A stretch of DNA of 64,000 nt, from contig JANQGE010000010.1 in NCBI GenBank assembly GCA_028277485.1, positions 5,723 through 69,722 of the forward strand, read 5' to 3'. The DNA is from Chlorobium sp. Lineage in GTDB: Bacteria > Bacteroidota > Chlorobiia > Chlorobiales > Chlorobiaceae. The notes beneath the pieces are model-generated. The model worked only from the letters and a program-made list of their open reading frames with translations, did no database searches and had not been told where the DNA came from. A program made the position numbers and the translations under genes. This document shows positions 14,335 to 23,208 of this stretch, piece by piece; positions within the stretch are counted from its first letter, which is position 1; each line of letters opens with the position of its first letter.

Positions 14335-15227
14335 GTGAGAATATAGGTCAGCCTGGCGTTGAACGTTTCATGTGCGTCGTGATGAATACAGTGCGATGCC
14401 TCCGGGATGATGTAGGCCCCTGCCTGCGGCAGCAGTTGCTGGAATTCAGGTATGATTTTATGCGGGGGCAGTGCGGTGTCTTCCGCTCCCCAGACCAGAA
14501 ATGCTTTGTTTCTGTAATTGCACGGTTTCGGGAGGTATTCGAGTGTAAAATCGTTCGGCCTTCGGGACGGGGAGAGGTAAGACCATACGGCGCCTTTGTC
14601 CTGAAGTGGTCTGGTGAACTGGTTGATCAGTTGTAAGTCGACTTTTTTCTGGTTGTAGTAGGTGGGAAGAAGACTCTGGCTTACGCCGATAGGGTTGGCG
14701 AAGGCGGCAAACATAACTTCGCCGATAACCGGGGATGCAATCAGGCCGAAAAAGGTTTTCGCCATAGGGTCCATCGTATCGCCGAAAAGGCCTGACGGAT
14801 TGGCGAGCACAAGTCCTTTTACAGCATCAGGGTTCTCGTGGGCAAAGTAAAGCCCGGATGCACCTCCCATTGAGTGCCCAACAATGATAACGCTATTGAT
14901 TTCCTTGTGTTTCAAAAATGCGCATATCTGTTCGGCAAAAAGGGAAAGACGGTATCTCACATTGGGTTTTTCAGATCCTCCAAAACCCAGGAGATCGATG
15001 GCAAGTATGTGATATTCACCTGTGAATGGAGGAATGTTCTGGTCCCAGTGTTCCAGCATACCACCATAACCGTGAACAAATAGTAGCGACGGCTTGTTTG
15101 GTTTCGGCTGACCGAATTCCCGGTATCGTATTCTTGCGTTTTTTCCCTTCTCGTATTTCCAGTTGAAAAAGAGATCTGCAGAAAGGTCGTTCATGATACT
15201 GATGTCGGTAGCAATGAGATTCAGCAA
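14322..15227 (-). CDS. Alpha/beta-fold hydrolase
   Basis: A 301-residue alpha/beta hydrolase with a complete triad: nucleophile Ser in GHSMGG (near residue 118), acid in VWGAEDTALPP and His in EASHCIHHD. The oxyanion motif LLFVHGYGG and the strand ILAIDLLGFGGSEKP are also present. The family includes esterases, lipases and BchO-like accessory proteins; the sequence alone does not give the substrate. There is no signal peptide, so it is cytoplasmic. ATG 15227 is used; MNDLSADLFF a few codons in is an alternative. Convergent with lptD. Confidence 0.8.
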   Translation of the reverse strand: MLNLIATDISIMNDLSADLFFNWKYEKGKNARIRYREFGQPKPNKPSLLFVHGYGGMLEHWDQNIPPFTGEYHILAIDLLGFGGSEKPNVRYRLSLFAEQICAFLKHKEINSVIIVGHSMGGASGLYFAHENPDAVKGLVLANPSGLFGDTMDPMAKTFFGLIASPVIGEVMFAAFANPIGVSQSLLPTYYNQKKVDLQLINQFTRPLQDKGAVWSYLSPSRRPNDFTLEYLPKPCNYRNKAFLVWGAEDTALPPHKIIPEFQQLLPQAGAYIIPEASHCIHHDAHETFNARLTYILTHEL

Positions 15228-15329
15228 ATAATATACCGATAGAGCCTAAAATATACAGGCTATTTAATGAAATAATTGTTAAATTGGTTAAAAATTGTCC
15301 GGTTTCTGTTAAGCCACTTTATCAATACA

Positions 15330-15752
15330 ATGCTGAAAGTATCGAGAAGATTCGAGTATGGACTTCATGCCATAGTTTATCTGGCGCGCAAGGAGCCAGG
15401 GACGGTCGTAACGGTAAAGGAGATGGCTGCCGAAATAGGGTTTTCACAGGAGTTTATGGCAAAAGCTATGCAGCACCTGAAGAAAGCCGGGCTTGCGGTG
15501 TCGGTTCAGGGAGTTAACGGAGGATATAAGCTGGCAAGGTCCCCCGAAAAGATTACCATTTCGGATGTCGGAAGGGCAACGGAAGGGATTCCGCACTTGA
15601 TGCGGTGCTCGGTTGAAAGCGGGAAGTGTGAAATTGTAAGCAGATGTGCTTACCGCGGCTATATGTTCATGCTTGAGAAAAAAATCGACGCGCTTATGGC
15701 AGGCACAACGGTATCCACTCTTCTTGTAACCCGGAACAGTGATCTGCGCTGA
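15330..15752 (+). CDS. Rrf2-family Fe-S transcriptional regulator
   Basis: The 140-residue protein begins MLKVSRRFEYGLHAIVYLAR and has a winged helix (VKEMAAEIGFSQEFMAKAMQ, GLAVSVQGVNGGYKLARSP), the Rrf2 hallmark. Cys93, Cys100 and Cys106 form a C-x6-C-x5-C cluster site near the position where IscR/NsrR bind Fe-S. It probably senses iron-sulfur status, nitric oxide or redox state. An in-frame codon 54 bases upstream would add a non-family extension, so ATG 15330 is chosen. It stands alone before uvrA. Confidence 0.85.
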   Translation: MLKVSRRFEYGLHAIVYLARKEPGTVVTVKEMAAEIGFSQEFMAKAMQHLKKAGLAVSVQGVNGGYKLARSPEKITISDVGRATEGIPHLMRCSVESGKCEIVSRCAYRGYMFMLEKKIDALMAGTTVSTLLVTRNSDLR

Positions 15753-15888
15753 ATGTTTACATCCCCATGAATTGATAATACGCATTGTGTCATAATCCAT
15801 TTTCCATTAGCTTGTTGTGCTGAAAGTCGGAGACGAGGGTCGGTATAGGGCTCCCTCTCGTCACTCGTTATTTTCTCAACGGAATGTA

Positions 15889-18762
15889 ATGCAAAAAGTG
15901 AGGTCTGTTTCAGGAGAAGATATAACGCTTCCCGATATAGTACTGCAAGGGGTCGGTACCCATAACCTGAAGAATGTATCGGTACGGATTCCCAGAAATA
16001 AATTTGTTGTAATAACCGGAGTAAGCGGTTCAGGAAAATCCAGTCTGGCTTTCGATACCCTCTATGCAGAAGGGCATCGAAGGTACGTTGAATCCATGTC
16101 TGCTTATGTACGGCAGTTTCTCGAAAGAATGCCCAGACCGGAGATCGAATCGATAGAAGGTATTGCGCCTGCTATAGCTATCGAGCAGAAAGCCATCCCT
16201 AAAAACCCGCGTTCAACAGTCGGTACCGTTTCTGAAATCTATGATTACCTGAGGCTGCTTTTTGCACGGATAGGCAAAATTTATTCGACCGACACCAATG
16301 AGCTGGTATTAAAGCATGCCCCTGAAGATGTCAGTTTGCAGGTAAGGTTTCTTGAAGAGGGTGCCCGTTTTTTTGTCGGATTTCCCTTTCCTTGTCATAC
16401 TGATGCAACTTCACATCGTTGTCCGGTACATGAAGAACTACAGAACCTGTTGCAGAAAGGGTTCTTCCGTCTGGTTTACAGGGACGAAATTCTCGATATT
16501 AACGATGAGGAAGTTCGCAGGAACGTTATCGGGATGAGTGCTGAACGGATCATGCAGGTGATTGTGCTTGCTGACCGGTTTAAAGCTGCTGCTGATGAGA
16601 AGACAAGCAGCAGGGTTGCCCAAGCAGCGGAAACCTGTTTCAATGAGTCCAATGGGTGTGCCATCCTGAAAGTTGTCGGAGGCAAAACGTTCCGTTTCAG
16701 CGACCGGCTCGAACTGAACGGAGTTGAATACCAGGAGCCCACACCCCAGTTGTTTGCATTTAACTCTCCGCTCGGGGCTTGCTCTGAATGTCAGGGTTTC
16801 GGGCGGGTTGCAGGTATTGACGAGGATGCCGTAGTCCCGGACAGGTCTCTAAGCCTGGCCGAAGGTGCTATCGCGTGCTGGAACTCCGAGAAATACAGCC
16901 GCTACCGGAGGAAGCTTCTTGGGATTGCTCATGAGGTTGGTATTCCGGTTGATCAGCCTTACGAAAAACTTTCTTTTGTCCATAAAGAGCTTGTGTGGGA
17001 CGGGATGAAGCAGAAAGGATACAAGGGACTCCGGCCTTTTTTTGCTGAAATCGAAAAAGACGCAGGCTATAAAATGCACATGCGTGTATTTCTCAGCCGT
17101 TACAGGGGGTATGCTGCCTGTCCTGCATGCGGGGGCAGCAGACTCAAGCCTGAAGCCAGGTCTGTGAGGGTTGCGGGGAAAAATATCGGCGAAGTCAGCC
17201 GGATGAACATTACGGAAGCCTACGGTTTTTTCAACGATCTTGATATCTCACCTTTTGACAGAAAAGTAGCAGGCGCTGTACTGCAGGAAGTTCAGAAGCG
17301 CCTGAAATATATGCTTGACGTAGGCCTCGACTATCTGACCCTTGACCGGCTTACGCATACGCTGAGTGGAGGGGAGTTCCAGCGTATTAACCTTTCGACA
17401 TCCCTCGGTTCCCCCCTTGTCGGAGCGATGTATATTCTGGACGAGCCCAGTATTGGTTTGCACCAGAGTGATTCGGCACGGCTGATCCAGCTGTTGAAGC
17501 GTTTGCGCGATCTCGGCAATACCGTGGTTGTGGTAGAGCATGATCGTGAGGTTATAGAGGCGGCCGATGAGATCATTGACCTTGGGCCGAGAGCGGGAAG
17601 AATGGGCGGGGAGGTGATGTTTCAGGGCTTGCCCCGGGATATTCCTGGGAAAAGGGGAGTGCTCACTGCCGACTATCTTGCAGGAAGAAGAACGATACCG
17701 GTTCCCGGCCAGCGCCGGCCGACTGACTTTTCCAGATGCATCGAGGTTAAAGGAGCCATGCAGAACAACCTGAAAAATATCGATGTGCGATTTCCTCTGG
17801 GCATCATGACCTGTGTGACCGGCGTCAGCGGCTCGGGAAAATCCACCCTTGTCAACGATATTCTCAAGAAAGGAATTATCCGGGCGAAAGAAAATAAAGG
17901 GGAAAGAGTCGGTACCCACCGTTCGATTGCCGGAGCGGAACTGGTTCATAACATCGAGCATGTCGACCAGTCGCCGATTGGCAAATCGAGCCGGAGCAAC
18001 CCGGCCACCTATCTGAAGATATTTGATGATATTCGTCAGCTTTTCGCACAGACCAAAGAGGCCAGGTCCAGGGGGTGGAAGCCGGGATACTTTTCTTTTA
18101 ACATTCCGGGCGGGCGTTGTGAAGCCTGTGCGGGTGAAGGCACGGTGAAGATTGAAATGCAGTTTCTTGCTGATATCGAAGCAGTCTGTGAGGAATGCGG
18201 CGGCAGGCGTTATAAGGACGATACTTTGGAAATCCGTTACAGGGGCCTTTCCATCGCTGAAGTTCTGGAACTTACCGTTCAGGAGGCCATGGACTTTTTC
18301 GTACACGGAAAATCCATTCAGCGCAAGCTCGGCATTCTCGACGATGTCGGACTCGGCTACCTCCGTCTCGGCCAATCTTCAAGCACGCTTTCGGGTGGTG
18401 AAGCGCAACGGCTGAAACTTTCGCATTTCATTGCAAAAGCCGACATTGAGCATACGCTTTTTATTTTTGACGAGCCGACTACCGGTCTTCATTTTGATGA
18501 TATTCTGAAGTTGATCAACTGTTTCGAACAGCTTCTCACGCAGGACAATTCGCTGCTGATCATCGAGCACAATCCTGACATCATCAAGCAGGCGGACTGG
18601 GTTATCGACCTGGGCCCCGGGGCGGGAGACAAAGGAGGGAAAATCGTTGCGGAAGGAACACCCGAATCGATATGCGCTGACAGTGCTTCTCTGACAGGCA
18701 GACATCTCAGGCCCTGGCTTGATGTGGGCGGTAACAAGAAACAAGAAACAAGTGACAAGTGA
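15889..18762 (+). CDS. uvrA: Excinuclease ABC subunit A (UvrA)
   Basis: A 957-residue UvrA, the damage-recognition ATPase of nucleotide excision repair. The first ABC module has GVSGSGKSSLAFDTLYAEGH, zinc-type CSECQGFG and CPACGG knuckles, the signature LSGGEFQRINLSTSLGS and DEPSIGLHQ. The second has GVSGSGKSTLVNDIL, CEACAGEG...CEECGG, LSGGEAQRLKLS and DEPTTGLH. The QRINLSTSLGS form of the first signature is the Bacteroidetes/Chlorobi-type variant. The frame extends 24 codons upstream, but ATG 15889 gives the family N-terminus (MQKVRSVSGEDITLPD). Monocistronic by spacing. Confidence 0.93.
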   Translation: MQKVRSVSGEDITLPDIVLQGVGTHNLKNVSVRIPRNKFVVITGVSGSGKSSLAFDTLYAEGHRRYVESMSAYVRQFLERMPRPEIESIEGIAPAIAIEQKAIPKNPRSTVGTVSEIYDYLRLLFARIGKIYSTDTNELVLKHAPEDVSLQVRFLEEGARFFVGFPFPCHTDATSHRCPVHEELQNLLQKGFFRLVYRDEILDINDEEVRRNVIGMSAERIMQVIVLADRFKAAADEKTSSRVAQAAETCFNESNGCAILKVVGGKTFRFSDRLELNGVEYQEPTPQLFAFNSPLGACSECQGFGRVAGIDEDAVVPDRSLSLAEGAIACWNSEKYSRYRRKLLGIAHEVGIPVDQPYEKLSFVHKELVWDGMKQKGYKGLRPFFAEIEKDAGYKMHMRVFLSRYRGYAACPACGGSRLKPEARSVRVAGKNIGEVSRMNITEAYGFFNDLDISPFDRKVAGAVLQEVQKRLKYMLDVGLDYLTLDRLTHTLSGGEFQRINLSTSLGSPLVGAMYILDEPSIGLHQSDSARLIQLLKRLRDLGNTVVVVEHDREVIEAADEIIDLGPRAGRMGGEVMFQGLPRDIPGKRGVLTADYLAGRRTIPVPGQRRPTDFSRCIEVKGAMQNNLKNIDVRFPLGIMTCVTGVSGSGKSTLVNDILKKGIIRAKENKGERVGTHRSIAGAELVHNIEHVDQSPIGKSSRSNPATYLKIFDDIRQLFAQTKEARSRGWKPGYFSFNIPGGRCEACAGEGTVKIEMQFLADIEAVCEECGGRRYKDDTLEIRYRGLSIAEVLELTVQEAMDFFVHGKSIQRKLGILDDVGLGYLRLGQSSSTLSGGEAQRLKLSHFIAKADIEHTLFIFDEPTTGLHFDDILKLINCFEQLLTQDNSLLIIEHNPDIIKQADWVIDLGPGAGDKGGKIVAEGTPESICADSASLTGRHLRPWLDVGGNKKQETSDK

Positions 18763-18821
18763 AGAGTCAGCAAAGATACAGATATTGTTTTTCTCGTCAC
18801 TCGTTACTCGTCACTATTCCA

Positions 18822-19118
18822 TCACTTGTCAAAGCTGTGATGAGGGGGATCGTCTTCAAGGGCTCCGCCGTGCAGTCTTATGTGGGGAAAATGTGATTTT
18901 GAGGTTCTTTCAACCCACACATCTCCGCCTTTTTCAGCGATTTTTTCATTTTCAGCCACGGTGAGCCTGTTTTTCGCCATGGCTATGATTTCCGAAAGCA
19001 ACTCACCATTGCGGCGATCTTGTTCAGTCGCAGTGTTATCGCTCAGTTTGGAACGGATACTTTCATGTTTCTCTTCAGCGATCTTTCCAATTGTTTTATA
19101 GAGCTTTTCTTGATCCAT
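18822..19118 (-). CDS. Conserved-type hypothetical protein (98 aa)
   Basis: Starts MDQEKLYKTIGKIAEEKHES at ATG 19118; the frame continues upstream to 19202 but that part is not protein-like. The product is helical and charged: first a helix pair (RNGELLSEIIAMAKNRLTVA), then DVWVERTSKSHFPHIRLHGG and an acidic/His-rich tail. No catalytic motif, signal or membrane segment. It lies between uvrA and the CIRCE promoter, transcribed away from groES. Function unknown. Confidence 0.55.
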   Translation of the reverse strand: MDQEKLYKTIGKIAEEKHESIRSKLSDNTATEQDRRNGELLSEIIAMAKNRLTVAENEKIAEKGGDVWVERTSKSHFPHIRLHGGALEDDPPHHSFDK

Positions 19119-19255
19119 AAAAAGGGATTTGGGGTGCCTTTTGTTTGACTGTGGTGCCTTGTAAGACAACACAATCAATGAAATTATCGTTCCATTGTCC
19201 ACGGCAGAAAATTATTTTGGCGGGAATGAAAATTTTTTCGATATTGGTTCTGGTT

Positions 19256-19282
19256 TTAGCACTCGACGCTTAAGAGTGCTAA
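19256..19282 (+). promoter_or_regulatory. CIRCE operator (HrcA-binding site) of groESL
   Basis: TTAGCACTC at 19256-19264 and GAGTGCTAA at 19274-19282 form the perfect 9-N9-9 CIRCE inverted repeat, about 80 bp before groES. HrcA represses chaperonin genes through this element and releases them on heat shock. HrcA is not in the window. Confidence 0.95.
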
Positions 19283-19360
19283 AAGTTGGCGGATTTTGTC
19301 TGTCATTGCTCTGTGTGAGCATGTTTATTTCCCTATAAACCTAAAACATACGAAGGAAAG

Positions 19361-19648
19361 ATGAACTTAAAACCCTTAGCTGACCGAGTAATCGTCAAGC
19401 CGGCGCCAGCAGAGGAAAAGACCAAAGGCGGGCTTTATATTCCGGATACCGGAAAAGAAAAACCTCAGTACGGTGAAGTTGTTGCTGTCGGCCCGGGTAA
19501 GGTTGCAGACAGTGGGCAGGTCCTTGAAATGCAGGTTAAGGCTGGCCAGAAAGTGCTGTACGGTAAATATTCAGGTACTGAAGTGGCTGTGGAGGGCGAA
19601 GATTATCTCATCATGCGTGAGTCCGATATCTTTGCCATTCTGGACTAA
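19361..19648 (+). CDS. groES: Co-chaperonin GroES
   Basis: The 95-residue co-chaperonin (10-kDa family). It begins MNLKPLADRVIVKPAPAEEK, has the mobile loop KTKGGLYIPDTGKEKPQYG and ends EGEDYLIMRESDIFAILD. GroES caps the GroEL cavity. An AAGGAAAG Shine-Dalgarno precedes ATG 19361. It forms an operon with groEL 49 bp downstream under the CIRCE operator. Confidence 0.97.
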   Translation: MNLKPLADRVIVKPAPAEEKTKGGLYIPDTGKEKPQYGEVVAVGPGKVADSGQVLEMQVKAGQKVLYGKYSGTEVAVEGEDYLIMRESDIFAILD

Positions 19649-19697
19649 TTTTTCAGACTATCACCATTAAAAATTTTTTCAGGAGGAAAGTTTAACA

Positions 19698-21341
19698 ATG
19701 ACTGCAAAGGATATTCTCTTTGACGCAGAAGCAAGGGCAAAACTTAAAGATGGCGTCGATAAACTCGCAGATGCCGTTAAGGTTACACTCGGCCCGGCTG
19801 GTAGAAATGTTCTTATCGACAAAAAATTCGGGGCACCTACTTCGACAAAAGACGGTGTTACTGTTGCAAAAGAGATCGAGCTTATGGATCCTTTTGAAAA
19901 CATGGGTGCTCAGATGGTTCGTGAAGTATCGTCAAAAACAAGCGATGTTGCCGGTGACGGTACGACAACCGCCACAGTTCTTGCACAGGCCATTTACCGT
20001 GAAGGTCTGAAAAACGTTGCAGCAGGCGCCCGCCCGATCGATCTTAAGAGAGGTATCGACAGGGCTGTAAAAGACGTTGTTGTCGAGCTGAGAAATATCA
20101 GCAGCGATATTTCAGGCAAAAAGGAGATTGCACAGGTTGGTACCGTTTCTGCCAACAACGATCCGGAAATCGGCCAGCTTATCGCCGATGCGATGGAAAA
20201 GGTGGGCAAGGACGGTGTTATTACCGTTGAGGAAGCAAAGGGTATGGAGACCGAGTTGAAAGTCGTGGAAGGTATGCAGTTCGACCGCGGTTATCTTTCT
20301 CCGTACTTCGTGACCAATTCCGAGAAAATGGACGCCGAACTCGAGGAGCCGTATATTCTCATCCACGACAAGAAGATCAGCAACATGAAAGATCTTCTCC
20401 CGATACTCGAGAAAACCGCTCAGTCCGGTCGTCCGCTGATGATCATTTCGGAGGATATCGAGGGTGAGGCGCTCGCCACTCTCGTGGTCAACAAGCTTCG
20501 CGGCACGCTTAAAGTATGTGCCGTCAAAGCGCCGGGCTTTGGTGATCGGCGTAAAGCCATGCTGGAGGATATTGCCATTCTCACTGGCGGTACCGTTATT
20601 TCCGAAGAAAAAGGCTACAAACTTGAAAACGCGACGATCTCTTACCTCGGCCAGGCAGCAACCATCACGGTTGATAAAGACAACACGACCATCGTTGAAG
20701 GTAAAGGCCAGAGTGATGACATCAAGGCCCGTATCAACGAGATCAAAAACCAGATCGAGAAATCAACTTCCGACTACGACACTGAAAAGTTGCAGGAACG
20801 CCTTGCAAAGCTTTCAGGTGGTGTGGCGGTTATCAACATTGGTGCTTCAACCGAGGTTGAGATGAAAGAGAAAAAGGCTCGTGTTGAAGATGCCCTTCAC
20901 GCCACACGGGCAGCGGTACAGGAAGGCATTGTCGCCGGCGGCGGTGTTGCCCTGATTCGTGCAGCAAAAGGTCTGGACAACACAGAGCCGGAAAACGAGG
21001 ATCAGAGAACCGGTGTCGAGATCGTCCGTCGTGCGCTCGAAGAGCCGTTGCGCCAGATTGTTGCAAACACCGGTACAACCGATGGAGCCGTTGTTGTCGA
21101 AAAGGTTAAACAGGGTGAAGGCGACTTTGGTTTCAACGCCCGGACCGAGGAGTATGAGAAAATGACCGAGGCAGGCGTTGTCGATCCTACCAAGGTAACA
21201 AGAACGGCGCTTGAAAACGCAGCTTCGGTTGCCGGTATTCTTCTGACCACTGAAGCCGCTATTACCGATATCAAGGAAGAAAAAGCTGATATGCCGGCCA
21301 TGCCTCCAGGTGGCATGGGCGGTATGGGCGGCATGATGTAA
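19698..21341 (+). CDS. groEL: Chaperonin GroEL
   Basis: The 547-residue 60-kDa chaperonin, which folds proteins in an ATP-driven double ring. Family motifs include VTLGPAGRNVLIDKKFGAPT, the ATP-binding GDGTTTATVLAQAI, and the C-terminal GGMGGMGGMM repeat. AGGAGG lies 10 nt before ATG 19698. Second gene of the groES-groEL operon, followed by a strong terminator. Antisense open frames in this gene are codon-bias artefacts. Confidence 0.98.
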   Translation: MTAKDILFDAEARAKLKDGVDKLADAVKVTLGPAGRNVLIDKKFGAPTSTKDGVTVAKEIELMDPFENMGAQMVREVSSKTSDVAGDGTTTATVLAQAIYREGLKNVAAGARPIDLKRGIDRAVKDVVVELRNISSDISGKKEIAQVGTVSANNDPEIGQLIADAMEKVGKDGVITVEEAKGMETELKVVEGMQFDRGYLSPYFVTNSEKMDAELEEPYILIHDKKISNMKDLLPILEKTAQSGRPLMIISEDIEGEALATLVVNKLRGTLKVCAVKAPGFGDRRKAMLEDIAILTGGTVISEEKGYKLENATISYLGQAATITVDKDNTTIVEGKGQSDDIKARINEIKNQIEKSTSDYDTEKLQERLAKLSGGVAVINIGASTEVEMKEKKARVEDALHATRAAVQEGIVAGGGVALIRAAKGLDNTEPENEDQRTGVEIVRRALEEPLRQIVANTGTTDGAVVVEKVKQGEGDFGFNARTEEYEKMTEAGVVDPTKVTRTALENAASVAGILLTTEAAITDIKEEKADMPAMPPGGMGGMGGMM

Positions 21342-21366
21342 CAGCGTTGCTGTTCGGCATGACAGG

Positions 21367-21400
21367 AAGCCACCCCGGTTTATCGGGGTGGCTTTTTTTT
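21367..21400 (+). terminator. Rho-independent terminator of groESL
   Basis: AAGCCACCCCG (21367-21377) pairs with CGGGGTGGCTT (21384-21394) around a 6-nt loop, followed by a T-run. A textbook intrinsic terminator 25 bp after groEL. Confidence 0.95.
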
Positions 21401-21493
21401 CGAGGTATCCTTTTTACTTTAAGGAAATCGGGCTTCGGAGAGAAGTACATCAGCTGTTAAACCATTTGGCTGTGAGCTATTTATCAATCTGAA

Positions 21494-21579
21494 GGGCACC
21501 TCTATTAATTTGTTGCGCGTCCTAATTAATTCGTTGGGCGGATAGAGGAGGTCGCTCACGACAATTTATGGAGGTGCCC
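21494..21579 (+). mobile_element. MITE-like element copy 1 (86 bp), TSD TGAA
   Basis: Begins GGGCACCTCTATTAATT and ends ATGGAGGTGCCC. TGAA flanks both sides (21490-21493 and 21580-21583). It sits 17 bp upstream of queC. No coding capacity. Confidence 0.85.
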
Positions 21580-21596
21580 TGAATAACGCGAATGCA

Positions 21597-22277
21597 ATGA
21601 GAGCTGTAGTGTTGATAAGCGGTGGAATGGACAGTCTTGTTGTCGCAGCACAGGCGGATTTCCTGGGATACGATGTTGCGGCAATGCACGTCAATTATGG
21701 CCAGCGCACATGGCAGAAAGAGCTTGCGGCGTTCAGGCAGATATGTGGTCATTACAATATTGAACGGAGGCTGGAAGTCGATGCGTCTTACCTTGGGCAT
21801 ATAGGGGGTTCGTCTCTGACTGACAGTTCAATTCCGATTGAGCAAGCCGGCTTGCAGGCATCGGCAATACCTTCGAGTTACGTACCGTTCAGGAACGCCA
21901 GTTTTCTTTCCATGGCGGTGAGCTGGTCGGAGGTTATCGGGGCGAACAAGATATTTATCGGTGCGGTTGAAGAGGATGCTTCAGGATATCCCGACTGCCG
22001 AAAGGTGTTTTATGATGCTTTCAACACGGTCATTGCCCTCGGTACAAAGCCGGAAACAAATATTGAAATACAAACACCGCTGGTAGATCTGCGGAAATCC
22101 GAGATTGTTAAAAAAGGGATCGATCTTGATGTTCCTTTTCTGTACAGCTGGTCGTGCTACAAAAGTGAAGGCAAAGCATGCGGTGTTTGCGACAGCTGCG
22201 CCCGCAGGCTCAGAGCGTTCCAACTGGTCGGGATTTCCGACCCGATTGATTATGAGCAGCGTCCTGACTATATTTAG
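21597..22277 (+). CDS. queC: 7-cyano-7-deazaguanine synthase QueC
   Basis: A 226-residue ATP-dependent enzyme that converts 7-carboxy-7-deazaguanine to preQ0 in queuosine biosynthesis. The PP-loop is SGGMDS (residues 8-13), with HVNYGQRTWQKEL next. YVPFRNASFL is a family motif, and the zinc site is the C-terminal WSCYKSEGKACGVCDSCARR. Start ATG 21597 gives the family length; no strong SD is seen, but the MITE end GGAGGTGCCC lies about 17-27 nt upstream. The element separates the gene from its former upstream DNA. Confidence 0.93.
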   Translation: MRAVVLISGGMDSLVVAAQADFLGYDVAAMHVNYGQRTWQKELAAFRQICGHYNIERRLEVDASYLGHIGGSSLTDSSIPIEQAGLQASAIPSSYVPFRNASFLSMAVSWSEVIGANKIFIGAVEEDASGYPDCRKVFYDAFNTVIALGTKPETNIEIQTPLVDLRKSEIVKKGIDLDVPFLYSWSCYKSEGKACGVCDSCARRLRAFQLVGISDPIDYEQRPDYI

Positions 22278-22412
22278 TTCTTTTTGTTAGTCGGGCTGCC
22301 GAGCTATCAAGCCGGTTTTGACTTTTGGATTTTGACTTTCCTGTCATCTCCTGTCACTGTTATTCTGCATAATTTGAGACGTTCTAATTAGGGCAAAATC
22401 AGTACATCAAAC

Positions 22413-23102
22413 ATGAAATCTGTAAAAACGCTTCCCCCCGTAACGGCAGGTGAGGAAAGTAGGCTGGTGCTTTCGTTCGGGCTGATGGCGCTTATCTGGA
22501 TCGCAGGCTTTATCGGTCATTTTACACCGCTCATGGAATGGCCTGCTCTTGCTCTTTATGTTATCGGTTCTATCGGTATTGTTCTTTACCGGGGCAACAG
22601 GTACGGAGACTGGGAAAAGATGTACCTTGCGGGAGGAAATCTGAAAAAGTCTCTCATATGGGGGGCAATAGCAGGTGGTGTTCTGTTTCTGATGGATGTC
22701 ACGAATACGGTCATATACTACAAGAGTGGTGGAACACCCATGGCTGAAATGGAGATACTGCTTGTGGGAAGGTCGCTGATCTATCTCTTTCCCGTGCTTA
22801 TCCTTGCTGAAGAGTTCCTGTGGCGCGGCATCATGTTTTCCTCGATGATCGGTAGGGGGTTCAATGGTCACCTGACGGTATTCCTTACGGCGATCTTTTA
22901 TACGGTCAACCATTTTGCTGTAGCTCCCGTCGGCATGTTCGAACGTGCTCTGATGGCCATGATGGCTTTTCCTATCGGTATTGTCGGGGGTTATATCGTT
23001 CTGAAAAGCAAGAATGTATGGGGGAGTGTGCTGCTGCATATGATAACCATGATTTCCATGATGCTGGATATTTTCGTTATTCCAAGGCTTATTTTCGGAT
23101 AA
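22413..23102 (+). CDS. CPBP-family (CAAX-like) membrane protease
   Basis: A 229-residue integral membrane protein with about six hydrophobic helices. The family's catalytic motifs are present: AEEFLWRG (Glu-Glu...Arg), FYTVNHFAV (His) and SVLLHMITM (His). Such glutamic-type intramembrane proteases act in prenyl-protein processing or bacteriocin immunity; the substrate here is unknown. ATG 22413 is used. Its stop codon (23100-23102) is immediately followed by the target duplication of a MITE copy. Confidence 0.8.
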   Translation: MKSVKTLPPVTAGEESRLVLSFGLMALIWIAGFIGHFTPLMEWPALALYVIGSIGIVLYRGNRYGDWEKMYLAGGNLKKSLIWGAIAGGVLFLMDVTNTVIYYKSGGTPMAEMEILLVGRSLIYLFPVLILAEEFLWRGIMFSSMIGRGFNGHLTVFLTAIFYTVNHFAVAPVGMFERALMAMMAFPIGIVGGYIVLKSKNVWGSVLLHMITMISMMLDIFVIPRLIFG

Positions 23103-23106
23103 TCAA

Positions 23107-23192
23107 GGGCACCTCTATAAATTGTTGTGAGCGACCTCTCCCATCCGCCCAACGAAGTAATCAGGGTGCGCAACAAATTAATAGAGGTGCCC
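23107..23192 (-). mobile_element. MITE-like element copy 2 (86 bp, inverted), TSD TCAA
   Basis: GGGCACCTCTATAAATT...AATTAATAGAGGTGCCC, the reverse orientation of copy 1. TCAA occurs on both flanks (23103-23106, 23193-23196). It separates the CPBP protease stop from trpA, whose start is 16 bp away. Confidence 0.85.
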
Positions 23193-23208
23193 TCAATACA
23201 GTTCATTC

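Noticed and set aside
17248..18375. A 375-codon leftward open frame inside uvrA
   Set aside because: It is antisense to a strongly supported gene with complete UvrA motifs; no family resemblance and no start context.
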